This document shows positions 22,620 through 28,337 of a stretch of 28,855 nt of DNA, piece after piece. Both the position numbers and the translations under genes were made by a program. This DNA comes from a virus: IMG/VR virus record IMGVR_UViG_3300025769_014524, positions 1-28,855 of that record, one strand, 5' to 3'. Each line of letters starts with the position of its first letter. Position 1 is the stretch's first letter. The notes beneath the pieces are model-generated. The model was not told the DNA's origin, made no database searches, and saw only the letters and a program-made list of their open reading frames with translations.

Positions 22620-23056
22620 TGATTGCCGAAGCTATTGTTTGTTTAGCATTGAATGCATACCACGAAGCAAGAGATCAAGATATTCGTGGTATGATAGCGG
22701 TGTCTCAAGTTGTAATGAATAGAGTTGAATCTCCTCACTTTCCAGATAAAGTATGCGATGTTGTTTATCAAGGACACCACCGAAAGTCTTGGGCAGATCC
22801 AAATAAACGCATTCCGATAAAAAATCGATGCCAATTTAGTTGGTATTGTGATGGAAAGTCTGATGAGCCTATCGATAAAATGGCATGGGAAACTTCATTG
22901 CTTATAGCTAGTGGTGTATTAAATAATAGCGTTGATAATTTAGTCGGAGATTCTCTTTGGTATCATGCAGACTATGTTGAACCAGATTGGGCATCAGAAA
23001 AAAGAGAATATGCTGTAATTGGTAATCATATATTCTATGAGAAAAAGGATTCGTAA
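22619..23056 (+). CDS. SleB/CwlJ-type cell wall hydrolase (endolysin candidate)
   Basis: 145 aa. NAYHEARDQ (12-20), with Glu16 as likely catalytic residue, GMIAVSQVVMNRV (24-36), VCDVVYQ (45-51) and CQFSWYCDG (71-79) are the Hydrolase_2 (SleB/CwlJ) signature in order. These enzymes cleave peptidoglycan glycan strands; in T4-like aquatic phages they serve as lysozymes. There is no signal peptide, so export would need a holin. A small two-helix membrane protein is encoded immediately after it. Confidence 0.85.
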   Translation: MIAEAIVCLALNAYHEARDQDIRGMIAVSQVVMNRVESPHFPDKVCDVVYQGHHRKSWADPNKRIPIKNRCQFSWYCDGKSDEPIDKMAWETSLLIASGVLNNSVDNLVGDSLWYHADYVEPDWASEKREYAVIGNHIFYEKKDS

Positions 23057-23194
23057 ATGAAAAAACTTATATTTTGGGCTCCTAGTGTAATTGGAATTGC
23101 TAATCTTATTTTAGCTAATGGTAATTTCTGGATGGTGATCACTGGTCTCCTTTTAATTGGAATGCAAATTTGGGATGTCTACGAAAGTTTATAA
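23057..23194 (+). CDS. Small two-helix membrane protein (holin candidate)
   Basis: 45 aa, starting directly after the hydrolase stop codon. Residues about 4-20 (LIFWAPSVIGIANLILA) and 24-40 (FWMVITGLLLIGMQIWD) form two hydrophobic helices with a short NGN turn; N-terminus KK and C-terminus DVYESL. Size, topology and position after an endolysin fit a small class II-like holin, but no family match is recognised. Confidence 0.65.
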   Translation: MKKLIFWAPSVIGIANLILANGNFWMVITGLLLIGMQIWDVYESL

Positions 23195-23569
23195 TTGTTA
23201 AAATATCTTATAATTATATTCTCATTATTTTCATCAACTGCATATGCCGAAGGTCGTATGTATACTGGTAGTGAAGATAAAACTCATTGTACTCTGTGGA
23301 ATACAAATCCATTACGATGGCCACAAACAATATTAGGCCTAGATCCTATGGAGTGTAGACGTAAGGCAGTCCCACCAACTACTACTAATACAATTAACTG
23401 TAGGTTAAAACGACAGTATGTTGATCCTGAAACAGATGAACGTATGTGTATATATGAAAGAGGAGCAACAGGACAAGGTGATCTTACTGTATCTATGGAT
23501 AAGTATTTCCATTGTCCTAGAACTCAAATGTGTACACAAAGTCCTGGGTCTGATACTACATTAGATTAA
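23195..23569 (+). CDS. Secreted Cys-rich protein
   Basis: 124 aa if the TTG directly after the preceding stop is the start. The N-terminus (LKYLIIIFSLFSSTAYAEG) is a clear signal peptide, with likely cleavage after AYA. The mature part has seven cysteines, suggesting disulfides in the periplasm, and a Thr/Pro linker (VPPTTTNT). No lipobox, so it is not an obvious outer-membrane spanin. Being next to the hydrolase and holin candidates it may help in lysis or surface exclusion. Confidence 0.62.
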   Translation: MLKYLIIIFSLFSSTAYAEGRMYTGSEDKTHCTLWNTNPLRWPQTILGLDPMECRRKAVPPTTTNTINCRLKRQYVDPETDERMCIYERGATGQGDLTVSMDKYFHCPRTQMCTQSPGSDTTLD

Positions 23570-23656
23570 ATTGAGAGATAAACTATACATCACTTATCTA
23601 TGAATGCACACCAGAAGGTGTTAATGAAAAAAAAATGTAAAAAGTGCATTTTATGG

Positions 23657-23685
23657 TGTACATTTGCTGAAAACTATGGTAGAAT
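23657..23685 (+). promoter_or_regulatory. Sigma-70-type promoter with extended -10 and hairpin
   Basis: TGTACA (23657-23662), 17-bp spacer, TAGAAT (23680-23685) with TGG ahead. Hairpin GTGCA (23644-23648) with TGTAC (23657-23661) includes the -35. TAGATCTA (23685-23692) overlaps the -10 end. It precedes an unusually long leader. Confidence 0.82.
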
Positions 23686-23691
23686 AGATCT

Positions 23692-23817
23692 AACAATTGA
23701 GGAACGAGTATAAACGTGGTTAAGCCTGTAACCTCATAAAAATTAAGACGCAGGTGGGAAGAGAGCGCCCTCAAAGAAAGACTCGCTATATTATTTTTAT
23801 TGATGAGGAGAGACATC
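23692..23817 (+). promoter_or_regulatory. Structured 5' leader that can mask the ribosome binding site
   Basis: About 126 nt between the expected start site and ATG 23818. CCTCAT (23732-23737) is fully complementary to ATGAGG (23803-23808), which contains most of the Shine-Dalgarno GAGGAG (23805-23810). Its first five bases can instead pair with TGAGG (23698-23702). TTGAGG (23697-23702) also pairs with CCTCAA (23769-23774), and CGAGT (23705-23709) with ACTCG (23781-23785), which would cross as a pseudoknot. CCTG (23725-23728) pairs with CAGG (23751-23754). No known riboswitch class is recognised. Confidence 0.6.
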
Positions 23818-24948
23818 ATGGCTATACCTAAAAGTACTAAAAAGAAAACTGTACGTGCTACACGCCGCGTTGGTGTAAATGCTGCACCAATTGAAAAAGG
23901 CTTTGATGAAGTACAGTACTATTTTCAAAATCAAGTCGAAAAGAAACAAGCACTTGATCAAATCAAAACTTATGTAAAAAAGAATTTTAGCAAGAAAGAT
24001 TCTCAATTTATTCTTGCTAATTCGGATTGGAAACTTCTATCTAGCTATGCTATAGCAGCTACTTGCTTCTGGTATAATAGCGGATTAGAAGAATCCGATA
24101 AATCAGCGTACTGGAAAAGTGCTGCTGATAAGAGGCTGGCTAATCTTGTTGAAACAGGAAAAGCTTTACATTATGAAAAACTGCAAGCGAAGCATGACAG
24201 CGATAAAGTTGTCACCCTCTCTCCTCAGCAACGCTTGCAGAATAAAATCAGTAACACTATCATGCAAGATCTTTTAGATCTCGAAGATCAGTGGATTGAT
24301 GGTGAAAAAGCCTCTATTGATGTTTATGGATTATTTCGTAAACATGGGTTGAGTGGTTCTGCCACTCTTCCTGTTCGTCAGGTGGTTGAGGGATGGTTGT
24401 TAGATTATGAAGATGCTTACCATAAGCGTTGTGAACAAGCCGTCGAGGGCTATTCTCATTTGAAACGACCTGAACTCAACCGCCGGATTAAAGAATGTCA
24501 AGCTATGCTTGATGATCTAGATCGCATTAAGTCTGTAGCAAAAGCTCAACGGAAAGCAAAAGTCGTAAAAGCTCCGTCTATTGATAAACAGGTTGCAAAG
24601 ATTAAATACAAGAAAGAAGATTCCGACTTTAAAGTTGTATCAATTCAACCCGTACAGATTATTGGTAAGTCTCGACTCTATGTTTTCAACACAAAGTATC
24701 GTAGACTTACCGAATATGTAACGTTTGATCCAAAAGGGTTTATTATTAGTGGCACAACCATTAAGAACTTTGATAAAGAAACATCTCGTACAATCACGTT
24801 ACGGAAACCATTAGATATACTACCAGAAGTTGCTCGATGCACACCGCGACAGCTAACTAAGCTTCTAGATGGTATTAAAACAAAACCAGCTACACCAAAT
24901 GGTCGAATCAATGAAGACACAATCTTATTAAGGGTTATCGATAAATGA
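23818..24948 (+). CDS. Conserved phage protein of unknown function (376 aa)
   Basis: ATG 23818 follows GAGGAG by 7 nt; an in-frame ATG at 23800 lies upstream of that site and is rejected. Lys/Thr-rich N-terminus (MAIPKSTKKKTVRATRRVG), a long helical middle (about 30-245) including LLDLEDQWIDGEKASIDVYG and AVEGYSHLKRPELNRRIKEC, and a beta-rich C-terminal part (SRLYVFNTKYRRLTEYV, FIISGTTIKNF). The layout recurs in T4-like aquatic phages. The basic N-terminus suggests nucleic-acid contact. Position upstream of the gp33-like and gp32 genes suggests a role around replication or transcription. Confidence 0.72.
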   Translation: MAIPKSTKKKTVRATRRVGVNAAPIEKGFDEVQYYFQNQVEKKQALDQIKTYVKKNFSKKDSQFILANSDWKLLSSYAIAATCFWYNSGLEESDKSAYWKSAADKRLANLVETGKALHYEKLQAKHDSDKVVTLSPQQRLQNKISNTIMQDLLDLEDQWIDGEKASIDVYGLFRKHGLSGSATLPVRQVVEGWLLDYEDAYHKRCEQAVEGYSHLKRPELNRRIKECQAMLDDLDRIKSVAKAQRKAKVVKAPSIDKQVAKIKYKKEDSDFKVVSIQPVQIIGKSRLYVFNTKYRRLTEYVTFDPKGFIISGTTIKNFDKETSRTITLRKPLDILPEVARCTPRQLTKLLDGIKTKPATPNGRINEDTILLRVIDK

Positions 24949-25199
24949 AAGTAGAACTGCGTGAATATCATAACGTCACACGTATAATGACTTATAATAT
25001 AGAAGATGAAATCATCAAGCAAGATTGGGAGGGTAGCGTTGAAGAATTTAAAGCTGCTGTTGCTGATGAATCGCATCCTCGACACGATGAAGCAACTGAT
25101 CTAATGTACCAATATGGTCATGATGAAGAAGATGAAGATTGGGTGACAGATCGTAAAGGTGGATATGATATTAAATGGAGCGTTGAAGATGACAATTGA
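24945..25199 (+). CDS. Acidic hypothetical protein (84 aa)
   Basis: ATGA overlap with the 376-aa gene. Acidic throughout, especially HDEEDEDWVTD (residues 59-69). Predicted beta start (MKVELREYHNVTRIMTYNI) then helix. No family recognised. It overlaps the gp33-like gene by 11 nt. Confidence 0.65.
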   Translation: MKVELREYHNVTRIMTYNIEDEIIKQDWEGSVEEFKAAVADESHPRHDEATDLMYQYGHDEEDEDWVTDRKGGYDIKWSVEDDN

Positions 25200-25431
25200 A
25201 AGTCAATTTCTAACTAAAAGTAAATTCGCCAAATTGATTGAAACCACAGTAAGCGAATTAAGAATTTCATATATGGATGCAATATTGCATGTATGTGATA
25301 AAAATGACATTGAACCAGAAGACGTGAAGAAGTTTATATCTCCAGTCATTAAGGACAAGGTCGAGGCAGAGGCAATGGCCTTAAACTTTTTGCCACAGGG
25401 TAATACTTTAGACAGTGCTTTTGCGGATTAA
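25189..25431 (+). CDS. 33: gp33-like late-promoter transcription accessory protein
   Basis: 80 aa from ATG 25189. The pattern KFAKLIETTVSELRISYMDA (11-30), ILHVCDKNDIEPEDVKKFIS and IKDKVEAEAMALNFL is what I recall for the short gp33 proteins of T4-like aquatic phages. In T4, gp33 binds the RNA polymerase flap and links it to the gp45 sliding clamp for late transcription. Its position next to gene 32 agrees with the T4 arrangement, where 33 and 32 are near neighbours. Assignment is by pattern and context. Confidence 0.7.
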   Translation: MTIESQFLTKSKFAKLIETTVSELRISYMDAILHVCDKNDIEPEDVKKFISPVIKDKVEAEAMALNFLPQGNTLDSAFAD

Positions 25432-25455
25432 AAAAGTAATATATAATATTACCTA

Positions 25456-25484
25456 TTTACAAAGCAGTAAAAATATGGTATAAT
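25456..25484 (+). promoter_or_regulatory. Sigma-70-type promoter of gene 32
   Basis: TTTACA (25456-25461), 17-bp spacer, TATAAT (25479-25484), TGG ahead of the -10. A hairpin GTAATAT-ATA-ATATTAC (25436-25452) sits directly upstream. Unlike the other eight, no clear dyad follows the -10. The leader to ATG 25527 is about 35 nt, with AAAGGA 10 nt before the ATG. Confidence 0.85.
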
Positions 25485-25526
25485 AATTCAGTTAATATTT
25501 CAGTACATACAAAGGATACAAAATAT

Positions 25527-26417
25527 ATGTCATTCGAAAATCTAAAACGTAATCGAGATCAAATCTCTAAACTCATTCAGGCTGCCGAAGCTACTGGTGG
25601 AGGAGGCGAAAAAAAGTCTTACACCGATGAGCGCATTTGGAAGCCAACAGTAGATAAGGCAGGAAATGGATATGCAGTACTCAGATTCCTCCCAGCTCCA
25701 GAAGGTTCAGATCTACCATGGGTCAGATACTGGGACCACGGATTCAAAGGACCAACCGGTCTATGGTATATCGAAAACAGCCTTACATCTATTGGTCAAA
25801 ATGATCCAGTTGGAGAACTCAACTCACGGCTGTGGAATTCTGGCATCGAGTCAGACAAAGAAAAAGCTCGAACTCAAAAACGCCGGTTGCACTACGTAAC
25901 GAATATTCTTGTTCTTCAGGATCCATCTGCTCCTCACAATGAAGGAAAAGTATTCCTCTATAAGTTTGGTAAGAAAATCTTTGATAAAATTATGGATGTA
26001 ATGCAACCATCATTCGCTGATGAAAAAGCAATCAATCCATTTGATTTTTGGGAAGGTGCAGATTTCAAACTGAAAATTCGTCAAGTAGAAGGTTATCGTA
26101 ACTATGATAAATCTGAGTTTGACGGTCAATCACCGCTGTATGAACAAGACGAATCAAAGCTCGAGAGTGTATATAATCAAGTACATGATCTCAGTGAGTT
26201 TACTGACCCAAAAAACTACAAGACCTATGATGAGCTCAAAGCAAAGCTAGGTCGTGTTCTTGGTGAAGAAGCAAGTATGGGTGCACCGACTATGAAGCAA
26301 GAAGTTCAAATGAATGAACCCGCAGCTCCAACACCTATGCCGACTGCAGAAACGATTCCTCAAACAGAGGATGACGATACGATGTCTTATTTTGCACGAC
26401 TAGCAAACGAAGACTAA
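25527..26417 (+). CDS. 32: gp32 single-stranded DNA-binding protein, zinc-less
   Basis: 296 aa, similar to T4 gp32 (301). Basic N-terminus (NLKRNRDQIS) for cooperativity, an OB-fold core with WKPTVDKAGNGYAVLRFLP (38-56), WDHGFKGPTGLWYIEN (69-84), TNILVLQDPSAPHNEGKVF (125-143), YKFGKKIFDKI (145-155) and FWEGADFKLKIRQVEGY, and an acidic C-terminal tail (TEDDD...LANED) for partner proteins. It coats single-stranded DNA in replication and recombination. The T4 zinc site (one His, three Cys) is missing: His71 is present but the protein contains no cysteine at all. Confidence 0.94.
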   Translation: MSFENLKRNRDQISKLIQAAEATGGGGEKKSYTDERIWKPTVDKAGNGYAVLRFLPAPEGSDLPWVRYWDHGFKGPTGLWYIENSLTSIGQNDPVGELNSRLWNSGIESDKEKARTQKRRLHYVTNILVLQDPSAPHNEGKVFLYKFGKKIFDKIMDVMQPSFADEKAINPFDFWEGADFKLKIRQVEGYRNYDKSEFDGQSPLYEQDESKLESVYNQVHDLSEFTDPKNYKTYDELKAKLGRVLGEEASMGAPTMKQEVQMNEPAAPTPMPTAETIPQTEDDDTMSYFARLANED

Positions 26418-26422
26418 ACAGC

Positions 26423-26490
26423 TTCCAGTGACGTGATGTAATCGTAGCTCCTCTCTCAACTACTCCGTCACTGGAACCACTAGTGGTTCC
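26423..26490 (+). repeat. Hairpin and 18-bp palindrome overlapping the tRNA 5' end
   Basis: After the gene 32 stop, TTCCAGTGACG (26423-26433) pairs perfectly with CGTCACTGGAA (26466-26476), with an inner GTAG/CTAC stem (26444-26447, 26460-26463). The 3' arm runs into a perfect palindrome GGAACCACTAGTGGTTCC (26473-26490), whose last 6 bases are the first 6 of the tRNA. There is no U-tract, so it is not an ordinary terminator. It may guide tRNA processing or protect the gene 32 mRNA end. Confidence 0.75.
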
Positions 26491-26562
26491 GTAGCTCAGC
26501 TGGATTAGAGCAATTGCCTTCTAAGCAATGGGTCAGGGGTTCGAATCCTCTCGGAATCGCCA
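26485..26562 (+). tRNA. tRNA-Arg (anticodon UCU)
   Basis: Complete cloverleaf: acceptor GGTTCCG (26485-26491) with CGGAATC (26552-26558), D-stem GCTC/GAGC, anticodon stem ATTGC/GCAAT with loop CTTCTAA (anticodon TCT at 26520-26522), T-loop TTCGAAT, discriminator G and an encoded CCA (26560-26562). It reads AGA/AGG, codons frequent in this AT-rich genome. Encoded CCA is usual for phage tRNAs of bacterial hosts that encode it. Confidence 0.96.
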
Positions 26563-26566
26563 AGAT

Positions 26567-26574
26567 TATAAATA
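26567..26574 (+). promoter_or_regulatory. T4 late promoter-like box
   Basis: TATAAATA, the T4 late -10 consensus, 4 nt after the tRNA. With a gp33-like protein encoded nearby, late transcription of T4 type is plausible. Initiation would fall near 26581. The box is short and AT-rich, so chance occurrence cannot be excluded. Confidence 0.45.
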
Positions 26575-26580
26575 ACGGAA

Positions 26581-26709
26581 TGGGTTGGTCCCCTAATAGA
26601 CCCGATAGTCCTTACTGTTAGGGACGAAAACAATAAAGGAGAATGCATCCAGCATTTATAAGTTGGCTCTGCTCAATAAGAAAAGAGATCTGTTATGCAG
26701 GTCTCTTTT
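26581..26709 (+). ncRNA. Candidate structured small RNA
   Basis: About 130 nt without a convincing gene, between the late-type box and a terminator. GTCCC-TAATAG (26588-26599, one bulged C) pairs with CTGTTAGGGAC (26615-26625). GGGT (26582-26585) can also pair with ACCC (26600-26603) in its loop. A further hairpin AATGC-ATCCA-GCATT spans 26643-26657. A 39-codon ORF from 26644 crosses the terminator and is unlikely. No known RNA family is recognised. Confidence 0.45.
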
Positions 26710-26712
26710 CGT
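26681..26712. terminator. Bidirectional terminator between convergent genes
   Basis: AAAAGAGATCT (26681-26691) pairs with AGGTCTCTTTT (26699-26709), with one G-U pair and a 7-nt loop. A-rich on one side and T-rich on the other, it can terminate both the plus-strand gene 32/tRNA/RNA unit and the minus-strand tape-measure gene, whose stop codon is 4 bp away. Confidence 0.88.
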
Positions 26713-28158
26713 TTATGAACCGGATAGCCAAGGATCGCTATAGTCCAAAGCAGAAGGTGTAGCCGAAAGAATTGGTTGTGTGTTTGAAGAACTAGTGCTT
26801 ACGCTCGAAGGAGCGCTGACAATAACATTTGGTGCGCTTTTAGATTGAGATATGGCTGCAGTATCTTCTTTAATTATCGCTGCACGATTTGCAGATTCTC
26901 CACTCTTTGTCATCTTCGCTGTTTTGGCTTCTTTAGTAGCATCAGCTTCGGTCTTCAACTGACCTTCTTCAAATTTAAATGATCGAAGACCGGATGCTAA
27001 CTTTCCGGTGCCAGGGATAATGCTGTCATCAAGGAATGTTGCAATACCTTCGATTAGTGAATTCACTGCTCTCTTCAAGATCTCGAGAGGAGAATAAACA
27101 ATATTTTTGATAATGTCACTGAAGCTAAATGACTGAAGAGCTTCGGCCGACTCATCAAATCCTAGCTTTTTCATTACCCACGCTGCAGCATCTTTTAATA
27201 AGTCAAGAGGTGTACCAACGATAGAATTAAAGAATCCCTCGACTGCTCCTTTTAGACCACCGATAATACCTTCTTCTTCGAATCCAGCAATAGCACCTTT
27301 TACTGTATCAAATGCTGTCATAATGAGAGTAAGAGGGAAGAATAGTCTACCAATTACTTTTCCGATTCCTCCTAGTACTTTCATAAATTTACTACCTTCA
27401 TCAAAGATTGAGAAGGCGGTTTTGATCATGTCTCCGGCTTTACCCGCGAGTTCCATCACTGCAGTAAATGGTTTCGTGATTGCACCGATGATTCTTGACA
27501 TAACACTAGGACCTTCGGTTGCTTGGAATATTCCTTTGAATGGTTTTACGATATCATCGATGACACCTTCAAATGGAAACATAAACGGTTTCATAATTGT
27601 TGAGAAGAGCTTGCCGATTCTTGATTCTGGTCCAGCTTGAAACAAATTTTTGATAGGCTGAATCATATCATCGAGAATCTTAATTGAGTCTTCAATTGCA
27701 GCTGCAGTCTTTGACCTCAATAATCGAAATACATCGATAATCGGATCGATAACGCGGTTGATGATATTAGTGACATTTATAATTAGTCTACCAACTGCAC
27801 CCTTAATAAGATCGAATAAAGCATCAAATTTTAAAAGATTAGCAATCTTTTTAATCGAGTCAAGAATACCACCAATAAATCCTCCGGCAAACGCGGCTAA
27901 TCCTGCAAGCAATAATCCTAGATTACCGGTACCGGCTTTTGTATCTCCTGCTGGTGCAGGAGCCGGTGGAGGCGGAGCGGTGTCTTTCTTTTCACGCATC
28001 ATCTCGAGCAGGTCGAGCCTTTGCATCATAAGAGCATTAGTTAGATCTCCTAACATATTATTCATATTCAGAACAGATGAATTAAGCGAAGTCAACTGTG
28101 CAGTATTCTTTTGCCCATTACTCTTTAACTGTTCTACTACGATTTCTAAACTTGCCAT
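26713..28158 (-). CDS. Tape-measure-like tail protein
   Basis: 481 aa. N-terminal helical/coiled-coil region (1-55), a Pro/Ala-rich linker APPPPAPAP (61-69), a Gly/Ala hydrophobic stretch at 80-99 (LGLLLAGLAAFAGGFIGGIL), then a long series of amphipathic and hydrophobic helices (for example FPLTLIMTAFDTVKGAIAGF), and a low-complexity Ser-rich C-terminus. This composition is typical of tail tape-measure proteins (the T4 counterpart would be gp29). The ATG overlaps the stop of the preceding -1-frame ORF (TAATG). Its position directly after a gp26/chaperone-like pair matches the lambda G-GT-H order. No enzymatic domain is visible. Confidence 0.65.
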   Translation of the reverse strand: MASLEIVVEQLKSNGQKNTAQLTSLNSSVLNMNNMLGDLTNALMMQRLDLLEMMREKKDTAPPPPAPAPAGDTKAGTGNLGLLLAGLAAFAGGFIGGILDSIKKIANLLKFDALFDLIKGAVGRLIINVTNIINRVIDPIIDVFRLLRSKTAAAIEDSIKILDDMIQPIKNLFQAGPESRIGKLFSTIMKPFMFPFEGVIDDIVKPFKGIFQATEGPSVMSRIIGAITKPFTAVMELAGKAGDMIKTAFSIFDEGSKFMKVLGGIGKVIGRLFFPLTLIMTAFDTVKGAIAGFEEEGIIGGLKGAVEGFFNSIVGTPLDLLKDAAAWVMKKLGFDESAEALQSFSFSDIIKNIVYSPLEILKRAVNSLIEGIATFLDDSIIPGTGKLASGLRSFKFEEGQLKTEADATKEAKTAKMTKSGESANRAAIIKEDTAAISQSKSAPNVIVSAPSSVSTSSSNTQPILSATPSALDYSDPWLSGS

Positions 28159-28337
28159 TAGTGTTGCCTTTGTTCTTGACGTACTCTTTCTTCTTTTAAG
28201 TGGTTAATCAATAAAGAGATATAGATCTCTCTTTCCCATGGAATCATTTCCTCTATCTCAGTCAGTCCCCAATGCCAGTGGGTCATTAAATTGAAGTTTG
28301 TTTGGTAATAAGCTTCAAGACTCTCGTGAGATAGAGC
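28158..28337 (-). CDS. -1-frame extension of the gp26-family protein (T-like domain)
   Basis: 59 codons before TAA, in the -1 frame relative to the gp26-family gene and opening just upstream of that gene's last codons. Sequence features: LSHESLEAYYQTNFNLMTHW and then a WGLTEIEEMIPWEREIYISL helix and a charged tail. Helical segments of the type HWxLxEIExMPWER are found at the C-termini of tail assembly chaperone fusions. The only internal ATG (MTHW) has no ribosome binding site. I therefore read it as expressed by -1 frameshifting on T TTT TTA (28349-28343 on this strand), not as a separate gene. Confidence 0.65.
   Translation of the reverse strand, partial: ALSHESLEAYYQTNFNLMTHWHWGLTEIEEMIPWEREIYISLLINHLKEERVRQEQRQH

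Noticed and set aside
26644-26763. 39-codon ORF after an AAGGAGA sequence
   Set aside because: It reads through the terminator stem and into the antisense of the tape-measure gene, and the ribosome binding site is too close to the ATG.
26713-28207. Long plus-strand ORFs opposite the tape-measure gene (27323-27640, 27758-28207)
   Set aside because: Hydrophobic low-complexity translations that mirror the helical minus-strand gene; no ribosome binding site or family resemblance.
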